This document shows positions 29,450-39,510 of a stretch of 64,000 nt of DNA, piece after piece. This stretch comes from an uncultured Sphingomonadaceae bacterium. Lineage in GTDB: Bacteria > Pseudomonadota > Alphaproteobacteria > Sphingomonadales > Sphingomonadaceae. Positions within the stretch are counted from its first letter, which is position 1. Each line of letters opens with the position of its first letter. Under the pieces are notes generated by a model that made no database searches, was not told the DNA's origin, and saw only the letters and a list, made by a program, of their open reading frames with translations. Both the position numbers and the translations under genes were made by a program. Location: contig CANMFE010000001.1 of the NCBI GenBank assembly GCA_947497085.1, positions 868,001 through 932,000 of the forward strand. The letters run 5' to 3'.

Positions 29450-31118
29450 TCGCGCCCATAACAGCCGCGCCGTTTACCCGTCGACAGGAACCGAGCTTAA
29501 CGCCAAAAGCTGGCTGACCGAAGCGCCGCTCAGGATGCTGATGAACAACCTGCACCCTGACGTCGCGGAAAATCCTGACGAACTGGTGGTTTATGGCGGG
29601 ATTGGCCGTGCAGCCCGCAACTGGGCCGCGTTTGATGCTATTGTCGAGAGCCTCAAAACACTTGAAGCTGACCAAACACTGCTGGTGCAATCAGGCAAAC
29701 CGGTTGGCGTGTTCCGCACCCATGCCGATGCGCCGCGCGTGCTGATCGCCAATTCGAACCTTGTCCCGCACTGGGCCAATTGGGACCATTTTCACGAGCT
29801 CGATAAAAAAGGCCTGGCCATGTATGGGCAGATGACCGCCGGATCGTGGATCTATATCGGCACGCAGGGCATTGTGCAGGGCACGTACGAGACGTTTGTC
29901 GAGGCCGGGCGGCAGCATTATGACGGCAACCTTGAGGGCCGGTGGATACTCACCGGCGGGCTGGGCGGCATGGGCGGTGCACAACCGCTGGCGGCTGTGA
30001 TGGCGGGGGCATGCTGCCTTGCGATCGAATGCGACGAGACCCGCGCCGATTTCCGTCTGCGCACCCGCTATGTGGACGAGAAAACGCATGACCTGGATGA
30101 AGCATTGGCGATGATCGACCGCTGGACAGCATCAGGTGAAGCCAAATCGGTCGCCCTTATCGGCAATACCGCGGAAATCGTGCCAGAGCTGTTCCAACGC
30201 GGCATCCGTCCCGATATTGTCACTGACCAGACCAGCGCGCATGATCCTGTGCATGGCTATCTTCCTATAGGCTGGAGCGTGGCCGAATGGCGCGCCAAGC
30301 AGGAAAGCGACCCCAAAGCTGTCGAAAAAGCGGCACGTGCAGCCATGAAAACCCATGTCGCGGCGATGGTAAACTTTCACAAAGCGGGTGTGCCCACCGT
30401 AGATTATGGGAATAATATCCGTCAGGTCGCGCTCGAGGAAGGGCTGGAGGACGCTTTCGCCTTTCCTGGCTTTGTTCCGGCCTATATCCGCCCGCTCTTC
30501 TGCCGCGGCATTGGCCCGTTCCGCTGGTGCGCGCTTTCGGGCGATCCGGAGGATATCTACAAGACCGACGCCAAGGTAAAGGAGCTTATCCCCGATGATC
30601 AGCACCTGCATAACTGGCTCGACATGGCACGTGAGCGGATCAGTTTTCAGGGGCTGCCCGCGCGTATCTGCTGGGTGGGTCTGGGGCAGCGGCACAGGCT
30701 GGGTCTAGCGTTCAATGAAATGGTACGCAGCGGTGAGCTGAGCGCGCCCGTCGTGATAGGCCGTGACCATCTCGACAGCGGATCGGTCGCCTCACCCAAC
30801 CGTGAGACCGAGGCGATGCAGGACGGGTCGGACGCGGTATCCGACTGGCCGCTGCTCAACGCACTCCTCAATACCGCCAGCGGCGCGACATGGGTCAGCC
30901 TGCACCATGGCGGCGGCGTCGGCATGGGTTTTTCACAGCATAGCGGCATGGTGATCTGCTGTGATGGCAGCAAGGATGCGGATCGCCGTATCAGCAATGT
31001 TTTGTGGAACGACCCGGCGACAGGTGTGATGCGCCATGCCGATGCCGGTTATGAAATCGCGCTGGATTGCGCACGCGAGCATGATCTTGATCTCCCCGGT
31101 ATTTTGCCAAAAGGATAA
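29442..31118 (+). CDS. hutU: Urocanate hydratase
   Basis: A 558-residue NAD-dependent hydratase turning urocanate into imidazolonepropionate. Typical features are [12 protein letters not shown], the VFRTH and NLVPHWANW segments, the glycine-rich [22 protein letters not shown] with its conserved Cys, and [17 protein letters not shown]. The length is exact for the family. It lies between hutH and hutG. Confidence 0.97.
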   Translation: MTDRAHNSRAVYPSTGTELNAKSWLTEAPLRMLMNNLHPDVAENPDELVVYGGIGRAARNWAAFDAIVESLKTLEADQTLLVQSGKPVGVFRTHADAPRVLIANSNLVPHWANWDHFHELDKKGLAMYGQMTAGSWIYIGTQGIVQGTYETFVEAGRQHYDGNLEGRWILTGGLGGMGGAQPLAAVMAGACCLAIECDETRADFRLRTRYVDEKTHDLDEALAMIDRWTASGEAKSVALIGNTAEIVPELFQRGIRPDIVTDQTSAHDPVHGYLPIGWSVAEWRAKQESDPKAVEKAARAAMKTHVAAMVNFHKAGVPTVDYGNNIRQVALEEGLEDAFAFPGFVPAYIRPLFCRGIGPFRWCALSGDPEDIYKTDAKVKELIPDDQHLHNWLDMARERISFQGLPARICWVGLGQRHRLGLAFNEMVRSGELSAPVVIGRDHLDSGSVASPNRETEAMQDGSDAVSDWPLLNALLNTASGATWVSLHHGGGVGMGFSQHSGMVICCDGSKDADRRISNVLWNDPATGVMRHADAGYEIALDCAREHDLDLPGILPKG

Positions 31119-31127
31119 GATATAGCG

Positions 31128-32060
31128 ATGCCGGTAAATATCATCCCTCCCCAGCCATGGAATGGACGCTCCGATCCCGAAGATGGTGCGAACGCATTGC
31201 GGCTGCATCATCTTGCCGGCAGGGCTGACACCAGCCGCGCCGTGATCGGTTTTGCCAGTGATGCCGGGGTGGCGCGCAACAAGGGGCGTATCGGCGCACA
31301 TGAAGGTCCATCAGCCCTGCGCAAGGCGATGGCGGGCCTTGCCGCACCGGCAAATGCAACGCACTTCGCCGATCTTGGCGATATCGAGGTGCAAGGCGAT
31401 GATCTTGAGGCCGGGCAGGCTGCATTAAGCGCCGCCTTGCGGGACAGACTGTCCGAATTTGAACGCATCATTGTGCTGGGCGGCGGGCATGAAACCGCGT
31501 TTGCAAGTTATAGTGGTCTGGCACAGGCTTTCCCGAACAAACGGATCGGCATTATCAATCTGGATGCGCATCTTGACCTGCGGTTGCCAGGCGCAAACGG
31601 CCCTTCATCGGGTACACCCTTTGCGCAGATCAGGGCATTGGATCCTGAAAAATTCGATTATCTGTGCATCGGCGTTGCCGAGGAATCGAACACACAGGCA
31701 CTTATGGACCGTGCACGGGAATGGAACGCGGGCATAGTGCCCGATCACGCATTAATCGCGGACAAACATGCAGCAGATGATGCTGTTTCTGCCATTATAG
31801 GCCGTTCTGACCTTGTCTATCTCACCATAGATATTGATGTGCTACCACATTATCAGGCACCTGGTGTCAGTGCACCTGCCGCCCGCGGCGTCCCGTTCGA
31901 AACCATAGAGCATCTGGTTAGTGCGGTTTTGGCAGAATGCAGGAAAACCGCTACGCCATTTCCATTGGCCGATATTGTTGAACTGTCCCCGCCGCATGAC
32001 ATGCAGGGCGTAACCGCAAAAAGTGCCGCGCTGCTTGCAAGGCAATTGCTATTTTTATAG
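31128..32060 (+). CDS. hutG: Formimidoylglutamase (arginase family)
   Basis: A 310-residue ureohydrolase-fold enzyme. Metal motifs of the arginase family appear in order: GGGHETAF, NLDAHLDLR and DIDVLPHYQAPGVSAP. At the end of a hut operon this indicates hydrolysis of N-formiminoglutamate to glutamate and formamide, the one-step route, rather than the HutF plus deformylase route. The start follows AAGGATAAG. No hutC-type repressor or transporter is visible in the window. Confidence 0.92.
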   Translation: MPVNIIPPQPWNGRSDPEDGANALRLHHLAGRADTSRAVIGFASDAGVARNKGRIGAHEGPSALRKAMAGLAAPANATHFADLGDIEVQGDDLEAGQAALSAALRDRLSEFERIIVLGGGHETAFASYSGLAQAFPNKRIGIINLDAHLDLRLPGANGPSSGTPFAQIRALDPEKFDYLCIGVAEESNTQALMDRAREWNAGIVPDHALIADKHAADDAVSAIIGRSDLVYLTIDIDVLPHYQAPGVSAPAARGVPFETIEHLVSAVLAECRKTATPFPLADIVELSPPHDMQGVTAKSAALLARQLLFL

Positions 32061-32106
32061 ATATGAATGCAATTATACTTAACTCAGATACCTACCCTTT
32101 AATGAT

Positions 32107-34083
32107 TTAGCGCCCAGACCTCCGATTCACGAGAGCATCTACCACGCCTGGGTCAGCCAGAGTCGAAATATCACCAAGATTTGCGTAGTCATTTTCTGCA
32201 ATTTTACGCAAGATGCGACGCATGATCTTACCAGACCGCGTCTTAGGCAAAGCAGGTGTCATATGTAGATGATCAGGGGTGGCGATTGGCCCGATTTCGC
32301 TGCGAACATGAGCCTTAAGTTCACCTGTCAGTGCATCCGAGCTTTCTTCGCCGGCATTTAAGGTAACATAGCAATATATGCCCTGCCCCTTGATATCATG
32401 TGGGTAACCAACAACTGCGGCCTCTGCGACCTTGGGATGTGACACAAGCGCACTTTCAATCTCTGCCGTCCCCATCCTATGCCCTGAAACGTTGATTACA
32501 TCATCCACACGCCCGGTTATCCAGTAATAACCATCTTCATCACGGCGGCAGCCATCACCCGTGAAATATTTGTCATTATAGGTTGAAAAATAAGTCTGAA
32601 TGAAGCGCTCATGGTCACCATATACGCTGCGTGCTTGGCCAGGCCAACTGTGTGTAATACACAGATTTCCTTCACTGGCGCCACCCAGGTCTTCATCAGC
32701 AAGTACATTGCCATTATTATCGACCAGCTGTGGGCGAACACCAAAAAATGGTCGGCCTGCACTACCTGGTTTCATACCATGAGCTCCAGGTAGCGTGGTT
32801 ATCATTACGCCCCCGGTCTCAGTCTGCCACCATGTGTCAACAATGGGACACTTGCCATCTCCTGGTACATCATAATACCAACGCCAGGCCTCGGGATTGA
32901 TGGGCTCACCCACTGTGCCAAGCAGACGAAGCGAAGACCGGTCATGCGCCTTTACCGGCGCCTCACCTTCCCGCATCAACGCGCGGATGGCCGTAGGCGC
33001 TGTGTAAAATATATTCACTTCATGCTTGGCAATAACTTCCCAAAACCGGCCAAAGTCAGGATAGTTAGGCACACCTTCAAATACGACTTCCGTCGCGCCA
33101 CTGATCAGCGGACCATAAACAATATAGCTATGACCCGTAACCCAGCCAATATCTGCGCTGCACCAGAAAACTTCACCCTGTTTGTAATCAAACACATAAT
33201 GGAACGTGGTTGCCGTCCATACGGCATACCCACCTGTCGTATGTAATACGCCCTTGGGCTTGCCCGTCGAACCTGAAGTGTAAAGAATAAATAGCGGGTC
33301 TTCAGCCCGCATCGGTTCGCATGGGCAGGCTTCCCCTACATTTTGGGATAGTTCGTGATACCAATAATCCCGCCCTTCGGTCATTGCAATTTCACTGCCG
33401 ACATGGCGAATGACCAGTACGGCATCGACGTCCACACCGTCTTTTTCCAGTGCCACATCAACACTCGCTTTCAGGGACACATGTTTGCCACCACGCAATC
33501 CAGCGTCAGCACAAATTACAAATTTGCTTTCACAGTCATTGATTCTTCCCGCAAGTGCGTCCGGTGAAAAGCCGCCAAATACCACCGAATGAATAGCGCC
33601 AATACGGGCACATGCTAGCATCGCGACAACACCTTCAAGCACCATAGGCATATAAATGGTGACACGGTGCCCCTTGCCAACACCCATTTTTTTGAGTGTT
33701 CCGGCCATGCGCACGACCTCAGCCAAAAGCTCCGCATAACTTAGCGTCCGGCTACCTGCGGCAGGATCATCTGGTTCAAATATCAACGCCGTTGCATCTC
33801 CTCGGCCCGCTTCGACATGGCGGTCAACCGCATTATAGCAGATGTTAAGAACCCCATCCTCAAACCATTTTATATCTACCGGATCATAGGACCAGTTGGA
33901 AATTATCTCTGGCGTCCTGAACCAATCTAGGCGCTCCGCCTGCGCTGCCCAAAAACTGTCGGGATCATCAATGCTCTGCGTATACAGGCGGTCATAATCC
34001 TGAAGTGTGGCATATGTAGGGGCATTGCTTTGCGGTGCAGGAAGCGCAGCAGCTGAATTGCCTTTGTCAGCGGATCTATCCAT
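32107..34083 (-). CDS. acs: Acetyl-CoA synthetase
   Basis: A 658-residue AMP-forming acetate:CoA ligase. The ATG at 34083 follows AGGAGAGAGGAT, which decides the start. ATP-binding loop [12 protein letters not shown], the [10 protein letters not shown] motif, [19 protein letters not shown] and the C-terminal [11 protein letters not shown] with the acetylatable catalytic Lys are all present. It converges on hutG with about 46 bases between stops. It probably serves acetate and PHA-derived acyl use. Confidence 0.96.
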   Translation of the reverse strand: MDRSADKGNSAAALPAPQSNAPTYATLQDYDRLYTQSIDDPDSFWAAQAERLDWFRTPEIISNWSYDPVDIKWFEDGVLNICYNAVDRHVEAGRGDATALIFEPDDPAAGSRTLSYAELLAEVVRMAGTLKKMGVGKGHRVTIYMPMVLEGVVAMLACARIGAIHSVVFGGFSPDALAGRINDCESKFVICADAGLRGGKHVSLKASVDVALEKDGVDVDAVLVIRHVGSEIAMTEGRDYWYHELSQNVGEACPCEPMRAEDPLFILYTSGSTGKPKGVLHTTGGYAVWTATTFHYVFDYKQGEVFWCSADIGWVTGHSYIVYGPLISGATEVVFEGVPNYPDFGRFWEVIAKHEVNIFYTAPTAIRALMREGEAPVKAHDRSSLRLLGTVGEPINPEAWRWYYDVPGDGKCPIVDTWWQTETGGVMITTLPGAHGMKPGSAGRPFFGVRPQLVDNNGNVLADEDLGGASEGNLCITHSWPGQARSVYGDHERFIQTYFSTYNDKYFTGDGCRRDEDGYYWITGRVDDVINVSGHRMGTAEIESALVSHPKVAEAAVVGYPHDIKGQGIYCYVTLNAGEESSDALTGELKAHVRSEIGPIATPDHLHMTPALPKTRSGKIMRRILRKIAENDYANLGDISTLADPGVVDALVNRRSGR

Positions 34084-34248
34084 ATCCTCTCTCCTATGTC
34101 CAATCGTACAAATATGAGCTTGCACATTGTATCATTTCCGTGGGTTGAATGCGGTAATCATCCATCAAGCGCAGTGTAGATTTCCGCGCAGCGTTCAGTT
34201 GCCAACCTTATTGAATTAAAGCTAGCAAAAGCATAGTGCCTAGCAAAT

Positions 34249-34824
34249 CTAGAACTTGCACGCATTTTCTATATCGGAACTGCGCCGTAACCGCGTCATT
34301 TTTTCTTTAAGCTTGGGATCTTCATCCAAGCGCATGGCAAAAAACCTATACGCGGCCTCGACAAATTTTCCTTTTTTTCCTAAAGATTTGTCAGCAAATT
34401 CAATCATAAGCGAATTGGGCCAGGCAATGTTACGAACGGCCTTTAATTGCCTAAACAATTCATCAGCATCAGCATATGGGTCCGCCTGAGCCCATAATAT
34501 TATAGCCGCTGCAGTGGAACGTGAGACCCCGGACATACAATGAATGAAAAGCCTCGATTGTCCATCGCCAGACTGTCGCGCAATATGTTCACCAAATTCC
34601 AGAATTTCATCAACTGTGCGCTGCACTGGGATTTGCCTGTCGCGGAAGGGCGCTATTTCATCATAGAACTTTAATATTTTCCAATTTTCCGGATCATAAT
34701 GGGCAAATTCTTCAGGGTCCGGCAAGTCAGGGTCGATTAGCGAAATAATATGGCTATGCCCGCTAAAATCATCCAGATTTCTTAACCCAGAAATGGTAGT
34801 TCGCTCTGACAGTTTTTTTTTCAT
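34249..34824 (-). CDS. Dual-specificity/tyrosine phosphatase-like protein
   Basis: A 191-residue protein with the phosphatase signature HCMSGVSRS: H95, nucleophile C96 and R102. It is close to the small cytosolic DSP-like phosphatases often found in alphaproteobacteria. An Asp general acid upstream (SLIDPDLPDPEEF) is plausible. It stands at the edge of the polysaccharide locus, where tyrosine phosphatases often control export, but no BY-kinase is visible in the window. The substrate is unknown. Confidence 0.85.
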   Translation of the reverse strand: MKKKLSERTTISGLRNLDDFSGHSHIISLIDPDLPDPEEFAHYDPENWKILKFYDEIAPFRDRQIPVQRTVDEILEFGEHIARQSGDGQSRLFIHCMSGVSRSTAAAIILWAQADPYADADELFRQLKAVRNIAWPNSLMIEFADKSLGKKGKFVEAAYRFFAMRLDEDPKLKEKMTRLRRSSDIENACKF

Positions 34825-34898
34825 GGCGCTGATGTAATGACCTCTGTAATCAAGTCAATCGACTATACCTATAACGATGACAACGGGCGAATTTAAGC

Positions 34899-35303
34899 AT
34901 GAATGAAAGCGTTAACATTTTGATACGCGGAGTTGACCGGCGCACTTTGCTGCAATTCCGTGACATGCGCGCGCCTTCAGAGCCTTTGGCATGGTCACTA
35001 TGGGGCGGCGGTTTTGCAGAATATGAGACCGATTATCGGGAATGCGCTACAAGAGAAATATATGAAGAATTGTCACTTCAGGCCAGGTTTGATGATTTTG
35101 AATTGATTGGGATAAGACAATCAAGCAATCACCGCGCCTATCTCGCACATTACGTGCCAACAATAAGCTGGCAGGATATCAACATACACGAAGGCGCTGG
35201 CGCCGGTTTTTTCTGGCGTCATGAAATTGATGAATTGAAAAAAGCCCAACACTTGATATCGATCCTATCCAAATACGGCGAATCATTCTACGAACCCGCA
35301 TAA
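34899..35303 (+). CDS. Nudix hydrolase
   Basis: A 134-residue protein with a near-canonical Nudix box, from GGGFAEYETDYRECATREIYEELSL in outline: the core REIYEEL matches, with one extra residue between the first Glu and RE. The YRECATREIYEEL form resembles GDP-mannose mannosyl hydrolase-like enzymes. It would cleave a nucleoside-diphosphate-linked compound. It is 45 bases upstream of the sugar epimerase, suggesting NDP-sugar substrates. Its stop codon lies inside a 9-bp tandem repeat. Confidence 0.8.
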   Translation: MNESVNILIRGVDRRTLLQFRDMRAPSEPLAWSLWGGGFAEYETDYRECATREIYEELSLQARFDDFELIGIRQSSNHRAYLAHYVPTISWQDINIHEGAGAGFFWRHEIDELKKAQHLISILSKYGESFYEPA

Positions 35304-35327
35304 CCCGCATAACCCGCATAACCCGCA
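35293..35327 (+). repeat. 9-bp tandem repeat spanning the Nudix stop codon
   Basis: AACCCGCAT occurs three times in a row plus a fourth copy lacking its last base. The stop TAA lies at the first junction and is repeated at each later junction. Confidence 0.95.
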
Positions 35328-35348
35328 AATATCAGGTAGATTTTTCGC

Positions 35349-36401
35349 ATGCAAACATATTGGTTTAACGACGCACGACAAAGACTTTTGAAAGAACAGG
35401 TAGTGGGTCAGCAACGTACCTGGCTGGTAACAGGATGCGCCGGATTTATAGGCTCCAACCTAATCGAATCGCTTTTAATGATGGATCAGAAAGTTATCGG
35501 GTTAGATAATTTTGCGACTGGCTATCGCAAGAATCTGGACCAAGTTAAAGCTATTGTAAAAGACAAATGGGACAATTTTGAGTTTATCGAAGGCGATATT
35601 CGCAACCGCGATGATTGTGCGGAAGCGACTGAAAAATCAGATATAGTATTACACCAGGCGGCATTGGGATCGGTTCCTCGCTCTATTGAAGACCCGCTGC
35701 AATCGCATGATGTCAATGTCACTGGCTTTTTGAATATACTCGATGCTGCACGACGTAATGGCACCGAGCGCTTTGTTTATGCAGCCTCGAGCTCGACTTA
35801 TGGTGATGAACCGAATTTGCCAAAAATAGAAGAGCGTATTGGCAATCCTTTATCGCCCTATGCCGTCACGAAACTCGTCGATGAGCATTATGCTTCTGTA
35901 TATGCTAAGACCTATGACTTCGTATCTATCGGGCTACGCTATTTCAATGTGTTTGGTCCTCGGCAGGACCCTGATGGCGTCTATGCAGCGGTGATTCCCA
36001 AATGGGTCTCCGCCATTATCCGTGATGATGATTTGGTCATAAACGGTGACGGCACGACAAGCCGTGATTTTTGTTTTGTCGAGAATGCGGTACAGGCAAA
36101 TATCCGCGCCGCAATGGCGCCCCAGGATGCGCAAAATCAAGTGTATAATGTTGCGGTTGGGGATCAAACATCCCTACTGGAACTGGTGGACCTGCTTCGC
36201 AATGGGCTGGCTGACTATCAGATAAATTATGAAAAGCAGCCCGTTTTTCGAGATTTTCGTAAAGGGGATGTTAAGCACTCCCTTGCGTCAATTGACAAGG
36301 CGCGCCAGCTTCTGGATTTCGATCCATCGCATGATATTGGGCAGGGTATAGAAAAAGCGCTTGGGTGGTATGTGGACAACCTGCCTCATCGCAAAGGCTG
36401 A
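35349..36401 (+). CDS. tviC: UDP-N-acetylglucosamine 4-epimerase (WbpP/TviC-like)
   Basis: A 350-residue extended short-chain dehydrogenase. The NAD motif is [10 protein letters not shown] (28-37), the serine motif SSSTYGD (147-153), and the catalytic pair Y171/K175 in SPYAVTK. The N-terminal 20-residue extension and serine triplet are like WbpP and Vi-antigen TviC. It would convert UDP-GlcNAc to UDP-GalNAc or the uronic acid pair. Its partner dehydrogenase is at the other end of the cluster (47976-49268). Its 3' end overlaps the convergent lyase gene by 16 bases. Confidence 0.88.
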   Translation: MQTYWFNDARQRLLKEQVVGQQRTWLVTGCAGFIGSNLIESLLMMDQKVIGLDNFATGYRKNLDQVKAIVKDKWDNFEFIEGDIRNRDDCAEATEKSDIVLHQAALGSVPRSIEDPLQSHDVNVTGFLNILDAARRNGTERFVYAASSSTYGDEPNLPKIEERIGNPLSPYAVTKLVDEHYASVYAKTYDFVSIGLRYFNVFGPRQDPDGVYAAVIPKWVSAIIRDDDLVINGDGTTSRDFCFVENAVQANIRAAMAPQDAQNQVYNVAVGDQTSLLELVDLLRNGLADYQINYEKQPVFRDFRKGDVKHSLASIDKARQLLDFDPSHDIGQGIEKALGWYVDNLPHRKG

Positions 36402-37696
36402 TTGCCGTGGTTCAGGTTTTCCCAACCCCACACGCCTGTATAAGGTGCCAAGGCCTTACCAAAATCATCTTCACGGTCTAGCAACGTCCATGATGTAAGC
36501 GCGTAAGGTGGATCTTTTACATACCGGGTATGGCCCGATTGCACAACATGTCCATCAGGATAGCGAATATCTTGTAAACGCAGCGCGCCTGCAGATCTGC
36601 ATGCCAAGCTGATATTACGCGATTCTATACCATTTGTAACAATACGGTAACGTCTACCATCTGATGGTGGCAGGTAAGTCGAACGTTCAACAAGCAACAT
36701 TGCTCCTCTCATTGCCAAGCTGCCATAGGCCGCACCTAAAGACTGATCAGGCCTTTTCTGGCGCGCGAACTGGATATGGTTTTCATACATGTGCACATAG
36801 GCGTTGCCATCTATTCGCGGGTGGCGTTGACCGGTATCAAGAAACATATTTCTGATTAACGATATATAGAGCCCGGCATCGATATCTCGCTGTGTTTGTA
36901 CATTCGGCGCACACCATGGGGGAGAAGATTTGACATTTGCAGAAACCAGGATGGATTTATCGTGTCTGGAAAACCGATTATATGCAATTGTCGTCCGGGC
37001 CGGACCAATCGTGCCATTTTGCGTGACATCCACTAAACCATCCCGACACTCAGATATATCGTTAAAAGCGACCCACACTCGATCACTGCCGCCATTAACT
37101 GTTACGCAATCACCGTTGCCGCCAAATTGGTTTGTTTGCAACAGACGTAGCCTCGAAATAACTATATTTTCGCGGCCAGTTATATAAAATATCGAACCCT
37201 TGCCACGCCCCATTACTTGCGGCTTGGCGCAACCGCCGTCAATTGTCAGATTTGATGGCACACGAAGCGGGAAGTTTACAGCTATAGTGCGGCCTTGTAA
37301 ATTACGGGAAAAGCCTATCCACCCACCACTGCTACCAGCTTGGACAATTGCCTCGCGCAGACTACCGCGCAAAGGGCGCTGGTTTTTGGTGGCGATATCA
37401 TCTTCGATGGTTACTTCAAAATACTTCCTCCCGATACCGCCTGTCGTGCCTGCTTCATAGGCAAACCCGTTCATGGCCCGATAAAAAGGGGCGGCTGCAA
37501 CTAACCCGTCAGCCACCTGGATGTCGGTAGGCAGGCAAGGAATTCCACTTGGCGCAAAACGGTTCCCCGGACTTTTAGAAATAGTGGCAATTGAACTTTG
37601 TGCAACCGGGCAAATAGCGATCAGCATACACCATGTTAGAATGGCGTGGGTCCATAACCTGGGCCAATTGCTTAATCGTCTTTTATAAAGCGCCAT
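36386..37696 (-). CDS. PL1-like polysaccharide lyase, right-handed beta-helix
   Basis: A 436-residue protein with an N-terminal export segment (about 14-35). The pectate-lyase pattern is visible in order: [20 protein letters not shown], a [16 protein letters not shown] rung, and [27 protein letters not shown]. The Arg of RHP fits the catalytic base region, while the second Arg expected a few residues later is Asp here. This suggests altered substrate contact. In an export locus making a probable GalNAcA-rich polymer, it may trim or release the polymer. Its 5' end overlaps the end of the next gene by 25 bases. Confidence 0.75.
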   Translation of the reverse strand: MALYKRRLSNWPRLWTHAILTWCMLIAICPVAQSSIATISKSPGNRFAPSGIPCLPTDIQVADGLVAAAPFYRAMNGFAYEAGTTGGIGRKYFEVTIEDDIATKNQRPLRGSLREAIVQAGSSGGWIGFSRNLQGRTIAVNFPLRVPSNLTIDGGCAKPQVMGRGKGSIFYITGRENIVISRLRLLQTNQFGGNGDCVTVNGGSDRVWVAFNDISECRDGLVDVTQNGTIGPARTTIAYNRFSRHDKSILVSANVKSSPPWCAPNVQTQRDIDAGLYISLIRNMFLDTGQRHPRIDGNAYVHMYENHIQFARQKRPDQSLGAAYGSLAMRGAMLLVERSTYLPPSDGRRYRIVTNGIESRNISLACRSAGALRLQDIRYPDGHVVQSGHTRYVKDPPYALTSWTLLDREDDFGKALAPYTGVWGWENLNHGNQPLR

Positions 37697-39501
37697 ATTC
37701 CGCCATTTAATCGCAAGTTTTCAGGCTCCATGGATAAGGCTGTGCGTAATTCCTCCAGATAGGACGCCTGCCATCGCGTCATGAAATCCTCAATGCTTTC
37801 ATTATCCTCCGGAAATGGCAATTCTCTAACGTAAAATGTTACCGCGCCATTGCGCCATTGTGGCGTAGCAAACACCGACCTTACTTTCTTGCGATACGCT
37901 AGCCGTGCCGCAAAGGACGAATATGTAATTTCTTCACCTTCAAACATGATACGTGGCGACGCAGCTGTCATCGCTCCGTCCACAGCCACCGTAACCGCGC
38001 TGCTGGCATCTATGGCTCGAACTGCTTCACGCACTACCTGCGCTTCGGTTTGGTCGCTGGTCGAAATCAGCGCATTAAAATATCCGGCTGTAGGGATGGA
38101 TGGAGTGGATGCAAGCCATTTTGATTTAAATTCCAGCAATTCCAGCGCAAGCGGCCCCGCGTACATTAAGCCGATATGCGCCGATGCTACAATCATACCC
38201 TTGCCCTGCCCCATTATCTCCACCAACAAGGCAGTCGACTCATCCAGATCAGACAGGTGGTACATGATCTGCTCGGCTTGTTCGGTACGACATTCAAGCC
38301 AATCGTATACATAGGCATCGGCCAGATAACCCCATTTTGCCCGTCTTTCCCACTCCTCACGGTCGCTTGTGTCCTTCTTGGCATATAGCTGCCACGCCCA
38401 ATCCAATCGTTTCTGCGGGAGGCGAACCGTATCAATCTGGTTCCATAAATCTTTCAGCCCCGCGTTGAAATCTTTGGGCAGATTGCTTTCGCGCTCGAGT
38501 ATCAATTTATCAAAAATACGGGTCGCGCCATCAATATCCCCAGCCTGTTTCAACGCAGCCGCCGCGAAGCGCGCCGTTTTGCTATTTTTTGGATCGGCCT
38601 CGGAAACCCTTAAAAATTCGCTGGCCGCTGCATCATATTTTTTTTGCCCCTTGAGCGCACGCGCATATAATAGCCGCGTCTGTATATTGTCGGGCATAAC
38701 TTCCAAGGCGTCTGCAAGAACATGTTCTGCACGCTCATAGTGCCCTTTCATAAGATGCAACTGCCCCGCAGTAGCCAGGACCCTTCCATTGCGTGGCTCA
38801 TGCTCCAGGCTTTTTGTAATATGTGCAAGAGCTGTGTCGTAAGCATGGTTCCGTTCGTACGAATATCCCAACTGGGCATGGACCTCCGCATTGTCGAAAC
38901 CGTTGGCCAGATGCCGCTCGCCCAGCGCTATACTGTCGAGGATACTGCCATGCTGGCGTAAAAGCTGGATCGTCATGCCGGCTATTTCTGCCGTGGGCTC
39001 ACCGTCATAGTTTTCGGCAAGTTTTAGCGCTTCGTCACTATTGTCCGTGCGCATCAACGCGAGGAGGGCAAGGTATACAGCCTTTGGCTGCAGATATTTC
39101 CAATGCGGGTAGCCAAACGCCACCTGCGCTGCTTTTTGTAACTTGTTGTTCTGCAAATATCCCTGCAGCTGGCTGATTACAACGCGTGGATCATGCGGAC
39201 TGATCCCACCCAATTGATCAAGAACCGAGATAAGCTTATCCGATTTTTGAAATGCCATTACTCGCGCTTTTATCAGAAGCAACCCAAGATCGTCAGGCCG
39301 CACCCGCAACATTCTGTCTAGCAAAGCGTCTGTCAAAGCGTGCTCCCGCTCCTTAAGCAGTGGTGTGAGCACCTCCGTATATAAACGCTGCTGCACTGCG
39401 TCATCAGCAATCATTTGATCTGTAATATCGTCCAAGCTTTCGGTGAAGCCCGACTGAAATTCAGATATAATATTATTTATTTTTTCTTTAATATCAATCA
39501 T
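37672..39501 (-). CDS. TPR protein with LpxL-like acyltransferase C-terminus
   Basis: A 609-residue protein. Residues about 60-390 are helical repeats (for example AQLGYSYERNHAYDTALAHITKSLEHEP). Residues about 400-609 resemble the LpxL/HtrB lysophospholipid acyltransferase fold: GMIVASAHIG with H442, AVDG at about 506-509, and a tail SYLEELRTALSMEPENL before WRF. The HX4D/E motif is broken: the residue five after H442 is Tyr. It may modify a capsule lipid anchor or be a non-catalytic relative. It lies next to export genes; the fusion is unusual. Confidence 0.65.
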   Translation of the reverse strand: MIDIKEKINNIISEFQSGFTESLDDITDQMIADDAVQQRLYTEVLTPLLKEREHALTDALLDRMLRVRPDDLGLLLIKARVMAFQKSDKLISVLDQLGGISPHDPRVVISQLQGYLQNNKLQKAAQVAFGYPHWKYLQPKAVYLALLALMRTDNSDEALKLAENYDGEPTAEIAGMTIQLLRQHGSILDSIALGERHLANGFDNAEVHAQLGYSYERNHAYDTALAHITKSLEHEPRNGRVLATAGQLHLMKGHYERAEHVLADALEVMPDNIQTRLLYARALKGQKKYDAAASEFLRVSEADPKNSKTARFAAAALKQAGDIDGATRIFDKLILERESNLPKDFNAGLKDLWNQIDTVRLPQKRLDWAWQLYAKKDTSDREEWERRAKWGYLADAYVYDWLECRTEQAEQIMYHLSDLDESTALLVEIMGQGKGMIVASAHIGLMYAGPLALELLEFKSKWLASTPSIPTAGYFNALISTSDQTEAQVVREAVRAIDASSAVTVAVDGAMTAASPRIMFEGEEITYSSFAARLAYRKKVRSVFATPQWRNGAVTFYVRELPFPEDNESIEDFMTRWQASYLEELRTALSMEPENLRLNGGIWRFIKDD

Positions 39502-39510
39502 TTAAATACA

